This document shows, one piece after another, positions 8,665 to 16,829 of a stretch of DNA of 64,000 bases (positions are counted from its first letter, which is position 1; every line of letters starts with the position of its first letter). The notes under the pieces were generated by a model. It was not told where the DNA came from, ran no database searches, and worked only from the letters and a program-made list of their open reading frames with translations. The DNA lies in contig CAVZTF010000003.1 of NCBI GenBank assembly GCA_963778185.1, positions 1,674,001 to 1,738,000 of the forward strand. The letters run 5' to 3'. Position numbers and translations under genes: made by a program. This stretch comes from RPQJ01 sp963778185 (GTDB lineage Bacteria > Pseudomonadota > Gammaproteobacteria > Steroidobacterales > Steroidobacteraceae).

Positions 8665-9174
8665 ATGGAAGATTACCGCTTCATGGAAGTGTCCATGGCC
8701 TGCACCAGCGTCCGGGAAATGGAAGAGTTCTGGGTGCGGATGTTCGGCGGCAAGGTGTTGTTCCGGGGCCTGATGGCAGGACAGCCGTTCTCACGGATGA
8801 TCGCCTGCGGCGTGACGCTGGTGTTCCGCGAGGAGCCGGACATGGCCGTGCCGCCCGGGCCGGGCGCGGAGGTCCAGTACCGCAATCACCTGGGCCTGCG
8901 CGTGGACGACCTCGGCAAGGCGATCGCCGAGCTCGAGGCGAAGGGCGCGCGGTTCACCATGACGCCGGCGCTGGTGCGGGAATGGCAGAAGAAACAGGAC
9001 GTGAAGTCCGGCGCATACCTGCAGACCACCTACATCGCGCCACCCCTGGATCGCGAGCGCATCGCCTCCGGGGAATACCGGCACGACGTCGCGATATTCC
9101 CCGGGCCGGACAACCTGTGGATAGAACTCAACGAGGTCCACGAACCCGCGGACGCACGCTGGTTTCCGGAGTGA
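8665..9174 (+). CDS. VOC-family (glyoxalase-fold) protein at the end of the ebo operon
   Basis: 169 residues; AGGGAG lies 8 nt before the ATG (a GTG three bases earlier is also possible). Two beta-alpha-beta-beta-beta modules: an N-terminal one starting FMEVSMACTSVREMEEFW and a second around YRNHLGLRVDDLGKAIAELEAKG, ending DVAIFPGPDNLWIELNE. Candidate metal ligands are the His in NHLG and the final Glu in WIELNE. It follows eboC by 25 nt on the same strand and closes the transcription unit. Substrate unknown; it may be a lyase, isomerase or dioxygenase acting on an ebo intermediate, which is inference from position. Confidence 0.72.
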   Translation: MEDYRFMEVSMACTSVREMEEFWVRMFGGKVLFRGLMAGQPFSRMIACGVTLVFREEPDMAVPPGPGAEVQYRNHLGLRVDDLGKAIAELEAKGARFTMTPALVREWQKKQDVKSGAYLQTTYIAPPLDRERIASGEYRHDVAIFPGPDNLWIELNEVHEPADARWFPE

Positions 9175-9183
9175 CGTCGCCGG

Positions 9184-9957
9184 TCAGCGTGCCGGGACCT
9201 GCACGGTTCCCTTGACCCGCGAGACCCCCAGGTCCCCGCTCGAGTCCACCAGCACGTCGACGTTGCCGCCGACGTCATCGACCTCGATGTCGCCCGACGA
9301 ATCGTTCTCGACCCGCACGCTGCCCGTGACCCGCTCGATCTCGATGTCGCCCGAGCTGTCCGACGGAACCAGGACGCCCCGCGCGCCGCGCACTTCGATG
9401 TCCCCGGAGCTGTCGGTGATCTTCACGAGGCCTGCCGCTTCATCCACGCGGATGTCACCTGAGCTGTCGTTGATCTCGATGTCGCCCAACAGTCCGCGCA
9501 GCACGAGGTCGCCCGAACTGTCGGTGAGATGCGCGACTCGCACCGCCTCGATCGTCGTGTCGCCGCTGGTGTCGGTGACGTCCACTGGCAGGGACGCAGG
9601 CATCCGTACGCTGAGGTCCAGCGTCGCGTAAAACGTACCGATGCCCTGCATTTCGTCCGGCACCTGGACGAACACACGTATGACCTTTCCCTCGTGGCGC
9701 GCATGGACCTGCGTCTGCGCCAGGTACTGCTCGCTCGAAGCGCACGCCTTGCCACCGGCCAGGATCCTGGAGCCCTGTGCCGGACGTACGTCGAGATCGC
9801 CGCCGCGGGCGATGATCTCGACCCGCTCGGCGCCCGCTGTGTCGATACTCGCTTCCCGTTGGGCGCTGAACCTGCAGTTCATGTCCCATGCCATTGCGGG
9901 CAGCGTGACGAAGGCACACATGAGCAGCGCGAGGTGCACGAGATTCCGGGTGCGCAT
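9184..9957 (-). CDS. DUF4097-type secreted beta-repeat protein
   Basis: 257 residues starting MRTRNLVHLALL, a Sec signal peptide with a likely cut after AMA; GGAG precedes the ATG. An upstream in-frame start at 10026 lacks a signal peptide and was not used. The mature protein has a cluster of acid-Ser-Ser-Gly-Asp turns every 17-19 residues (one DTSGD and six DSSGD), each followed by a beta strand, consistent with a right-handed beta-solenoid of the DUF4097/putative adhesin type. Predicted to be periplasmic or surface located. It converges with the VOC gene of the ebo operon and is not part of it. Confidence 0.8.
   Translation of the reverse strand: MRTRNLVHLALLMCAFVTLPAMAWDMNCRFSAQREASIDTAGAERVEIIARGGDLDVRPAQGSRILAGGKACASSEQYLAQTQVHARHEGKVIRVFVQVPDEMQGIGTFYATLDLSVRMPASLPVDVTDTSGDTTIEAVRVAHLTDSSGDLVLRGLLGDIEINDSSGDIRVDEAAGLVKITDSSGDIEVRGARGVLVPSDSSGDIEIERVTGSVRVENDSSGDIEVDDVGGNVDVLVDSSGDLGVSRVKGTVQVPAR
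9218..9582 (-). repeat. Tandem DSSGD-turn repeats inside the DUF4097 gene
   Basis: Seven units of 17-19 codons, each opening with D(S/T)SGD, lie head to tail. The nucleotide copies are similar (recurring gtcgcccga..tgtc on the plus strand), so the array probably grew by unequal duplication and is a likely place for copy-number variation and assembly collapse. Confidence 0.8.
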
Positions 9958-10326
9958 GACGGCTCCAGGTCGCGATCCGAAGGAGTTGGTGGACGTTGGA
10001 TGCGTCGCGCGGGTCAAAGGTTGCAATGGCGGGGGAGGTGCCGGGGCAGGGCGGGGGTCCCTGCCCCGGCGTCGGCGACCGCAACGAGGGCTTAGTGCAT
10101 CCGTCCCTGCTGCCGTCTATCGGCTGATGCTGCCTCGACTGCGTGTCGAGGTGGCATTGGGGGCACCGCCTCGACGTGCGCCACGTTGCCTGCGCCATCC
10201 GACCGTCTCGTGACGAATTCGTGAATTTCCCTTTGCATGTCATCACGGCCTCGGGAGATCCTTTGCGCATGTGCTTGATCCGGGGGAGCATCCCGGTGCG
10301 GACCGCCGCGCCGGGGCAGCCGCAGA
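9958..10326. other. Intergenic region between DUF4097 and putP genes
   Basis: 369 bp without a convincing gene. It contains a perfect 7-bp hairpin at 10133-10151 (CCTCGAC, five-base loop, GTCGAGG) and a weaker one at about 10280-10296 (CCGGG/CCCGG) just before putP. Neither is followed by a T-run. No clear -35/-10 pair could be chosen. A minus-strand ORF of 88 codons here has no recognisable features. Confidence 0.5.
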
Positions 10327-11778
10327 ATGACAAATACGCCCGTCATCGTCGGAACCATCGTCGTCTACATGGGCATCTGCCTGGCGCTCGGCTTCATCGC
10401 CTATCGCCGCACGACGAACCTGGCCGACTTCATCCTCGGCGGCCGCTCGCTGGGCAGCTGGGTCACGGCCCTGAGCGCCCAGGCGTCCGACATGAGCGGC
10501 TGGCTGCTGATGGGCCTGCCCGGGCTCGCTTACGTCGCCGGATTCCGCTCCATCTGGCTCGTGCTCGGGCTCGTCGCCGGCACCTACCTCAACTGGAGGT
10601 TCATCGCCTCGCGGCTGCGCCGGCGCACCGAGCAACTCGGCAACTCGCTCACCCTGCCCGATTACTTCGAGCGGCGCTTCGGCGATACGACGCGCGTGCT
10701 GCGCACGCTCACGGCGCTCTTCATCCTCGTGTTTTTCACCTTCTATACGAGCTCCGGCTTCGTCGCGACCGGCCGCTTGTTCGAGTCGCTGTTCGGCATG
10801 CACTACCACGACGCCATGTTCTGGGGCAGCGCCGTCATGCTGGCGTACACGTTCTTCGGCGGCTTCCTCGCGGTGAGCTGGTCCGACGTGCTGCAGGGCA
10901 CGCTGATGTTCGTCGCGCTGGTGATGGTTGCCGCGATGGGCGTCGCCATGTCCGGCGGATTCGACGGCATGACCGCCGCGCTCGAGGCGCGCGATCCCGC
11001 GCTGCTCGATCCCTTCGTCGGCGAGGGCGGGAAGGCGATTGGCACGCTCGGCATCCTGTCCCTGCTGGCGTGGGGCCTCGGTTACCCCGGGCAGCCGCAC
11101 ATCCTGGCGCGCTTCATGGCGATTCGTTCGGCGGACGAGATGCCCACGGCCCGGCGAGTGGCCATGGGCTGGGTCATCGTGGTGCTGGGGGCGGCCATCT
11201 TGGTCGGCATGACCGGCATCCTGGTGCTCGATCCGCCGCTGGCGGGTGCGGACAGCGAGAAGGTCTTCATCGTGATGTCGACGACGTACCTGCACCCCGT
11301 GCTGGCCGGCGTCTGCATGTCGGGAATCCTGGCCGCGATCATGAGCACGGCCTCGGCGCAATTGCTGGTGGCCTCGTCGGCCTTCGCCGAGGACTTCTAC
11401 AAGGGCCTGTTTCGGCGCGAGCCGGGCCACGCGGAGCTGCTGTGGGTCGGGCGCGGGGCCGTGCTCGGCATCGCGGTGCTCGCCTACCTGCTTGCGCTCA
11501 ACCCCGCGAACAAGGTGCTCGACCTGGTCGCCTGGGCGTGGGCCGGATTCGGCGCGGCGTTCGGGCCAGCGATCGTGCTCTCATTGTACTGGGACCGCAT
11601 GACGCGCAACGGCGCGCTGGCCGGCATCGTCGTCGGCGGGCTCACCGTGATCCTGTGGAAGCAGGGTCGCGGGGGGATCTTCGATCTCTATGAGATGTTG
11701 CCGGGCGTGGTCTTGAGCGCCGCGGCGATCGTACTCGTCAGTCTGCTGCAGGCCAGTCCTGTTGCGGCGAGGCGTTGA
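10327..11778 (+). CDS. putP: PutP-type sodium/solute symporter
   Basis: 483 residues, 12-13 hydrophobic helices, SSS family. Family features: FILGGRSLGSWVTALSAQASDMSGWLLMGLPG near the N terminus (sodium-site region of PutP), WGLGYPGQPHILARFMA, and STASAQLLVASSAFAEDFYK. These blocks match Na+/proline symporters closely. It would take up L-proline with Na+. The start ATG has no strong Shine-Dalgarno sequence. A 2OG-Fe(II) oxygenase gene begins 4 nt after its stop, so the two are probably co-transcribed. Confidence 0.86.
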   Translation: MTNTPVIVGTIVVYMGICLALGFIAYRRTTNLADFILGGRSLGSWVTALSAQASDMSGWLLMGLPGLAYVAGFRSIWLVLGLVAGTYLNWRFIASRLRRRTEQLGNSLTLPDYFERRFGDTTRVLRTLTALFILVFFTFYTSSGFVATGRLFESLFGMHYHDAMFWGSAVMLAYTFFGGFLAVSWSDVLQGTLMFVALVMVAAMGVAMSGGFDGMTAALEARDPALLDPFVGEGGKAIGTLGILSLLAWGLGYPGQPHILARFMAIRSADEMPTARRVAMGWVIVVLGAAILVGMTGILVLDPPLAGADSEKVFIVMSTTYLHPVLAGVCMSGILAAIMSTASAQLLVASSAFAEDFYKGLFRREPGHAELLWVGRGAVLGIAVLAYLLALNPANKVLDLVAWAWAGFGAAFGPAIVLSLYWDRMTRNGALAGIVVGGLTVILWKQGRGGIFDLYEMLPGVVLSAAAIVLVSLLQASPVAARR

Positions 11779-11782
11779 CGCC

Positions 11783-12535
11783 ATGCAAGCGACGCAAACC
11801 TCGCGCGAGCCGGTGGTGCGACTCAATCCTCGCATTGACCCGCGAGCGATCGCAGAAGTGTATGCGCGTTACGGGCGCGTGCACATTCCAGGCATCTTTC
11901 CGGGCGAAGTGGCTGACCGGATCCACCGGGCGTTTGTCGAAGAGACCCCTTGGCGCCGGGTGATCGGCGGGACCACGAGGCATTTCGACCTCGGACCGGA
12001 CGGCTGGCAGGCAGTGCCCGCCGAGAAGCGCCGGGAGACCGAGCAGGCCGTGCACGCATTGGGTCGAGCCGGCTTCGCCTACTTCTACGAGAATTTTCCG
12101 ATCGAGGACCTGCACCAGGCTGGACGACATCTCGACTCGTACCTGATGCGGGTGTATGAATTCCTGAATACGGCCGAGTTCCTGGACTTCGTCCGGGGCG
12201 TCACCGGCCGTTCGGGCATCGAGTTCGCCGACGCGCAGGCGACCTGCTACCGGATCGGAGACTTCCTGACCGCCCACGACGATCACGTGGCGGGAAAGAA
12301 CCGTCATGCGGCGTATGTCTTCGGCTTCACCCGGTCGTGGCGCGCCGACTGGGGCGGACTGCTGCAGTTCTTCGACGCTGATGGGCACGTCGCGGAGGCC
12401 TACACCCCCGCCTTCAATGCGCTCAACCTGCTGCGTGTGCCGCAGCCGCATTCGGTCAGCTACGTGAGCCCGCTCGCGGCCGGCGCCCGCTACAGCATTA
12501 CCGGCTGGTTGCGGGGACCGCGCGACCTGCGGTGA
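11783..12535 (+). CDS. 2-oxoglutarate/Fe(II)-dependent oxygenase, prolyl hydroxylase-like
   Basis: 250 residues; ATG chosen over a TTG inside putP. The double-stranded beta-helix signature is present in the C-terminal half: iron ligands HxD (in LTAHDDH) and a distal His (in PQPHSVSYV), then the 2-oxoglutarate-binding Arg in RYSITGWL. The arrangement resembles the prolyl 4-hydroxylase/Ofd1-like family that modifies proline residues, and some members act on free proline. Being 4 nt downstream of a proline symporter makes free proline or a proline-containing peptide an attractive but unproven substrate. Confidence 0.8.
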   Translation: MQATQTSREPVVRLNPRIDPRAIAEVYARYGRVHIPGIFPGEVADRIHRAFVEETPWRRVIGGTTRHFDLGPDGWQAVPAEKRRETEQAVHALGRAGFAYFYENFPIEDLHQAGRHLDSYLMRVYEFLNTAEFLDFVRGVTGRSGIEFADAQATCYRIGDFLTAHDDHVAGKNRHAAYVFGFTRSWRADWGGLLQFFDADGHVAEAYTPAFNALNLLRVPQPHSVSYVSPLAAGARYSITGWLRGPRDLR

Positions 12536-12565
12536 CCCGCTGGCCCCGCGCGGGAGGGGTCTTCA

Positions 12566-13990
12566 TCACAGCTTCGCCATGACGTGGCGTACCACCATGT
12601 AGTCCTCGAGCGCGTACATGGAGAGGTCCTTGCCGTAGCCCGAGCGCTTGAGTCCTCCGTGCGGCATCTCGCTCACCAGCATGAAGTGCGTGTTGATCCA
12701 GGTGCAGCCGTACTGCAGGCGGGAGGCGACCTGCAGTCCGCGGCCCACGTCCTGTGTCCAGACGGACGAGGCCAGGCCGTAGTCCGAATCGTTGGCCCAG
12801 GCGAGCGCCTGCTCGGCGTCCTTGAACCGGGTCACCGACACCACCGGGCCGAAGACCTCACGGCGGACGATCTCGTCCGACTGCCTCGCGCCGGCGACGA
12901 CGGTGGGTTCGTAGAAAAAGCCGCTACCGGCCCCAGCCTTGCCGCCCGCCGTCACCTCGATGTGCTTCTCCCTGCGTGCGCGCGCGACGAACCCGGCCAC
13001 GCGGTCGCGTTGCTCGGCGCTGATCAGCGGTCCCATCTCGACGTCGTTCGCCGTCTGCAACCCCATCTTGATGGTGCTCACCGCGGCGGACAGGTCTGCG
13101 ACCAGCCGGTCGTAGACCTTCGCGCCGGCATAGAGACGGCACGCCGCCGTGCAGTCCTGGCCGGCGTTGTAGTAACCGAAGGTGCGTACGCCGGAGACCA
13201 CCGCCTCGATGTCGGCATCGTCGAAGACGATGACCGGAGCCTTGCCGCCGAGTTCGAGGTGCGTGCGCTTGATGCCGTCGGAGGCCTGGGCGAGGATCTT
13301 CCCGCCCGTCGCCACGTCCCCGGTGAGCGAGATCATGCGCACCTTCGGGTGCTTCGTGAGCGGCACGCCAACCGACGCACCGCGCCCGCAAACCACGTTC
13401 ACGACACCCGGCGGAAAAATCTCCGCGAGCAGCTCCGCCAGCTTCAAGGCCGTGAGCGGCGTCTGCTCGGAGGGCTTCAGCACGCAGGCGTTGCCCGCGG
13501 CAAGCGCTGGGCCGAGCTTCCAGGCCGCCATCATCAGCGGATAGTTCCAGGGCGCGATCGAGGCCACTACGCCAACCGGGTCGCGGCGAATCATGCTCGT
13601 GAAGCCAGCGAGGTATTCGCCTGCGACCGCGCCCGTCATGGTACGGCAGGCGCCGGCGAAGAAGCGGAAGACGTCGGCGATGGCCGGGATCTCGTCATTG
13701 AGCGCGGCCGGCAGCGGCTTGCCGCAGTTCTGCGATTCGAGCTTCGCGAACGCCGCTGCGTCGGCCTCGATGCGGTCGGCCAGCCTGAGCAGCAGCATGG
13801 CGCGATCCCTGGGCGGTGTGCGCGACCAGCCGTCGAACGCCGCGTCGGCCGCGGCCACCGCCGCATTGACCTGCGCGCGCGAGGCCTCCGGGACCTTCGC
13901 CAGCACTTTGCCCGTCGCCGGGTTCAGCACTTCCTCGACCTTGCCCTCGCCCGCGACGAGCTTGCCGTTGATGAGCAGTTTGGTTTGCAT
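12566..13990 (-). CDS. patD: Gamma-aminobutyraldehyde dehydrogenase
   Basis: 474 residues, the same length and near-colinear with E. coli PatD (YdcW). It oxidises 4-aminobutanal from putrescine to GABA with NAD+. Visible: SIAPWNYPLMMAAWKL, the LELGGKAP catalytic-Glu block, the nucleophile in FGYYNAGQDCTAACR (Cys in GQDC), EVFGPVVSVT and THFMLVSEMPHGG. It is the last gene of a minus-strand operon behind four ABC-transporter genes, the same arrangement as ydcSTUV-patD of E. coli, so it links polyamine uptake to catabolism. Confidence 0.93.
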   Translation of the reverse strand: MQTKLLINGKLVAGEGKVEEVLNPATGKVLAKVPEASRAQVNAAVAAADAAFDGWSRTPPRDRAMLLLRLADRIEADAAAFAKLESQNCGKPLPAALNDEIPAIADVFRFFAGACRTMTGAVAGEYLAGFTSMIRRDPVGVVASIAPWNYPLMMAAWKLGPALAAGNACVLKPSEQTPLTALKLAELLAEIFPPGVVNVVCGRGASVGVPLTKHPKVRMISLTGDVATGGKILAQASDGIKRTHLELGGKAPVIVFDDADIEAVVSGVRTFGYYNAGQDCTAACRLYAGAKVYDRLVADLSAAVSTIKMGLQTANDVEMGPLISAEQRDRVAGFVARARREKHIEVTAGGKAGAGSGFFYEPTVVAGARQSDEIVRREVFGPVVSVTRFKDAEQALAWANDSDYGLASSVWTQDVGRGLQVASRLQYGCTWINTHFMLVSEMPHGGLKRSGYGKDLSMYALEDYMVVRHVMAKL

Positions 13991-14030
13991 GGCAGGTACC
14001 GGGTTTGAGTTGTTGCAGTTGTTGCGGACG

Positions 14031-14846
14031 TCAGGCCCCGGGCCCGGTCTCGTCCGGCTTGGTGAGATAGTACGCCAGCAGGATCGGCACCAGCGTCACC
14101 AGGATGACGATCACCGCGACGACGTTGGTGATGGGCCGCTCGCGCGGCCGGAACAACTCGCTGTAGAACCAGATCGGCAGCGTCTTCTGGTGCCCCGCCG
14201 TGAACAGCGTGACGATGATCTCGTCGAACGAGAGCGCGAAGGCCAGCATGCCGCCCGCGAGCAGCGCGGTGGCGATCTGCGGCAGCAGCACGTGGCGGAA
14301 GGTCTGCAGCCCGTCGGCGCCCAGGTCCATCGAGGCCTCGACCCAGCTCGGCGGGATACGCCGCAGGCGCGCGATCACGTTGTTGTAGACGATCACGAGG
14401 CAGAAGGTCGCGTGGCCGGCCACGATGGTCCAAACGCCCGGGTCCAGGCCGATCGCGCGGATGCCGGCCAGCAGCGCAAGACCCGTGATGATGCCGGGGA
14501 GCGCGATCGGCAGTACGAACAGCAGCGTGATCGACTCCTTGCCGGGGAACGGCCGCCGCGCCATCGCGAAGGCTGCGAGCGTCCCGAGCACGATCGCGAT
14601 CGCGGTGGCCACGCACGCCACCACCAGTGACAGGCGCATGGCCGCCCAGATGTCCTCGCGCGCGAAGGCGACCTCGAACCAGTGGAGCGTGAGGCCCGGC
14701 GGCGGGAACTGGTACGTGCGGTCCTCGGTCGTGAACGCGTAGAGCACGATCACCCACACCGGCGCGTGCAGGAACACGAGCCCCGCGCCGGCCGCGAGCT
14801 TCTGGCCGAGCGAGGCGCGGTTCCAGTCCTGGCGCCTAGAGCGCAT
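14031..14846 (-). CDS. ydcV: Polyamine-type ABC transporter permease (YdcV/PotC family)
   Basis: 271 residues, six membrane helices. The permease EAA loop is seen as EASMDLGADGLQTFRHVLLPQI. N-terminal FTTEDRTYQFPPPGLTLHWF and the loop SFDEIIVTLF are typical of PotC/PotI/YdcV proteins. Its start overlaps the end of the partner permease gene by 11 bp, and it precedes patD by 40 nt. Confidence 0.92.
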   Translation of the reverse strand: MRSRRQDWNRASLGQKLAAGAGLVFLHAPVWVIVLYAFTTEDRTYQFPPPGLTLHWFEVAFAREDIWAAMRLSLVVACVATAIAIVLGTLAAFAMARRPFPGKESITLLFVLPIALPGIITGLALLAGIRAIGLDPGVWTIVAGHATFCLVIVYNNVIARLRRIPPSWVEASMDLGADGLQTFRHVLLPQIATALLAGGMLAFALSFDEIIVTLFTAGHQKTLPIWFYSELFRPRERPITNVVAVIVILVTLVPILLAYYLTKPDETGPGA

Positions 14847-15744
14847 CGAAGGCTCCGAGCCGCTTGGCGAGCGCGAGATAGAGCGCGATCAGCACGATCG
14901 GCACGACGGAGAATGCGGCGGCGAGGGGCAGGTTTCCCGCGGTACCCTGCTGCTGGTAGACCATCATGCCGATGAAGTAGCCGGGCGCACCCACCACGCT
15001 CGGGATGATGTAGTCGCCGAGCGTGAGCGAGAAGGTGAACACCGAGCCGGCCGCGAGCCCGGGCAGCGCGAGCGGCAGCACGACGTTGCGGAAAGTCTGG
15101 CGGGGCCGCGCCCCGAGGTCCGCGGAGGCCTGCAGCAGCGACTGCGGCACGCGCTCGAGCGCGGCGGCGAGCGGCAGGATCATGAATGGCAACCACATGT
15201 AGACGAACACGATGAACATGCCAATGTAGGACGAGGCGAGCGACGGGCCACCGACGACGGGCGCGGTGAGGAGACCGTCGAGCGCGCCCTGCGCGCCGAG
15301 GCTCTCGAAACCCCAGGACACGATGCCCTGCTTGGCGAGGATCAGTCGCCACGCGTAGACCTTCACGAGGTAGCTGGTCCACATCGGCAGCATCACGCCG
15401 ACGTAGAAGAACGCCTTCATCTTCGGGCCAGCGTAGCGGGCCATGTAGTTGGCGACCGGGAAGGCGACGACTGCGGAGGCGAGCGTGACTGCTACCGCCA
15501 TCAGCACGGTGCGCACCACGATATCGACGTTCGCGGGGTGCATGAAGAGCTGTCGGTACGTGGCGAACGTGAGCTCCGGCACGACGCGCGCGGTGAACTC
15601 GTCGATCGCGTAGAAACTCTGCATCAGCAGCGTGAACAGCGACCCGAGATAGACCGTGCCGAGCCACAGCAGCGGCGGCAGGAGCAACAACGAGACGTAG
15701 AACGCGTTGCGTCCGTGGAATAAGGTGGAGACCGGACGCAGCAC
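14836..15744 (-). CDS. ydcU: Polyamine-type ABC transporter permease (YdcU/PotB family)
   Basis: 302 residues with six predicted membrane helices, beginning after a short cytoplasmic stretch. EAA-loop signature: QASADLGARPRQTFRNVVLPLALPG. The periplasmic loop YAIDEFTARVVPELTFATYRQLF is typical of PotB/YdcU. It starts 3 nt after the ATPase gene stop, so the two are translated in close coupling. Confidence 0.92.
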   Translation of the reverse strand: MLRPVSTLFHGRNAFYVSLLLLPPLLWLGTVYLGSLFTLLMQSFYAIDEFTARVVPELTFATYRQLFMHPANVDIVVRTVLMAVAVTLASAVVAFPVANYMARYAGPKMKAFFYVGVMLPMWTSYLVKVYAWRLILAKQGIVSWGFESLGAQGALDGLLTAPVVGGPSLASSYIGMFIVFVYMWLPFMILPLAAALERVPQSLLQASADLGARPRQTFRNVVLPLALPGLAAGSVFTFSLTLGDYIIPSVVGAPGYFIGMMVYQQQGTAGNLPLAAAFSVVPIVLIALYLALAKRLGAFDAL

Positions 15745-15747
15745 GGC

Positions 15748-16773
15748 TCAGTCCGCCGCGAGCGGCACCGCGTGCTCGGCCCGCCACGCGAGTTGCACGG
15801 TCGCCCCCTTTGGCGGCAATGCGGCCGTGGCCCCGGACTCCGCTCGTGCGACGGCGAGCACCGTCGTCTCGTCCACGCGCACGTGGCAACGGCTGCTCGC
15901 GCCGTGGTAGAGCACGTCCTCGAGCGTGCCGGTGCAGGTCACCGAGCCCAGCGGCGCCGTCGTTCCGGACGGTAGCACCTCGATGAGTTCGGGGCGGATC
16001 GCGAACGGCTCACGGCGCCCGGTGATGCGCTCCGCGAGCGCGCCGGCGACGACGTTCGCGCTGCCGACGAAGCTCGCGACGAAAGCCGTGCGCGGCTTCG
16101 TGTAGAGCGCGCGCGGCGTGTCGAGCTGCTCGATGCGTCCCCGGCTGAACACCGCCACGCGGTCCGCCATGCTGAGCGCTTCGCCCTGGTCGTGCGTCAC
16201 GAACACGAAGGTGATGCCGAGCCGTTGCTGCAGGCCCTTCAATTCCGCCTGCATCTCCTCGCGCAGCCGCAGGTCGAGCGCGCCAAGGGGCTCGTCCAGC
16301 AGCAGCACCCGGGGCTGATTGATGAGTGCGCGCGCCAGCGCGACGCGTTGCCGCTGCCCGCCCGAGAGTTGCGCCGGCCTGCGGTCGCCGTAGTTGGCGA
16401 GTCGCACCAGCTCGAGCATCTCGAGCGCACGCTTGCGGCGCTCGGCGGCACCGACGCGCCGCACACGCAAGCCGTACGCCACGTTCTCCGCGACCGTCAT
16501 GTGCGGAAAGAGGGCGTAGTCCTGGAAGACGGTGTTGACGTTGCGGTCGTAGGGCGGGATGTCGGTGACGTCCTCGCCCTCGAGCAGGATGCGGCCGCTG
16601 TCGGGACGGTCGAAGCCCGCGATCAGCCGCAGGCAGGTGGTCTTGCCCGAGCCCGACGGCCCGAGCAGCGCAAAGAACTCGCCCGGAGCGATCTCGAGCG
16701 ATACGCGGTCGAGCGCCACCACGGCGCCGAAGGCGCGGCACGCCTGGTCGAGTTCGATCGCAGCCGTGGTCAT
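15748..16773 (-). CDS. ydcT: Polyamine-type ABC transporter ATP-binding protein (YdcT/PotA family)
   Basis: 341 residues. Walker A GPSGSGKTT (about 40-48), Q-loop in NTVFQDYALFPHMTV, signature LSGGQRQRVALARAL, Walker B LLLDEPLGALD, switch His in FVTHDQGEAL, followed by a C-terminal TOBE domain (from about residue 240). The ATG at 16773 is the first start compatible with the family N terminus MTTAAIELDQACRAFGAV; the reading frame is open further upstream but that part overlaps the binding-protein gene. It powers polyamine import through YdcU/YdcV. Confidence 0.92.
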   Translation of the reverse strand: MTTAAIELDQACRAFGAVVALDRVSLEIAPGEFFALLGPSGSGKTTCLRLIAGFDRPDSGRILLEGEDVTDIPPYDRNVNTVFQDYALFPHMTVAENVAYGLRVRRVGAAERRKRALEMLELVRLANYGDRRPAQLSGGQRQRVALARALINQPRVLLLDEPLGALDLRLREEMQAELKGLQQRLGITFVFVTHDQGEALSMADRVAVFSRGRIEQLDTPRALYTKPRTAFVASFVGSANVVAGALAERITGRREPFAIRPELIEVLPSGTTAPLGSVTCTGTLEDVLYHGASSRCHVRVDETTVLAVARAESGATAALPPKGATVQLAWRAEHAVPLAAD

Positions 16774-16829
16774 GGGACAGGAGCGGCGCCCGCGGGCGGC
16801 GCCGCTCTTTCGTTGCGCGGTCGCGACCG

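Noticed and set aside
9218..9582. Possible CRISPR-like repeat array
   Set aside because: The regular repeats encode DSSGD turns in a protein and the units are contiguous, without unique spacers.
10092..10358. 88-codon minus-strand ORF before putP
   Set aside because: Overlaps the putP start, has no ribosome site and no family features.
12536..12565. Terminator between the oxygenase and patD genes
   Set aside because: CCCGCGCGGG is a palindrome but has no usable loop and no T-run on either strand.
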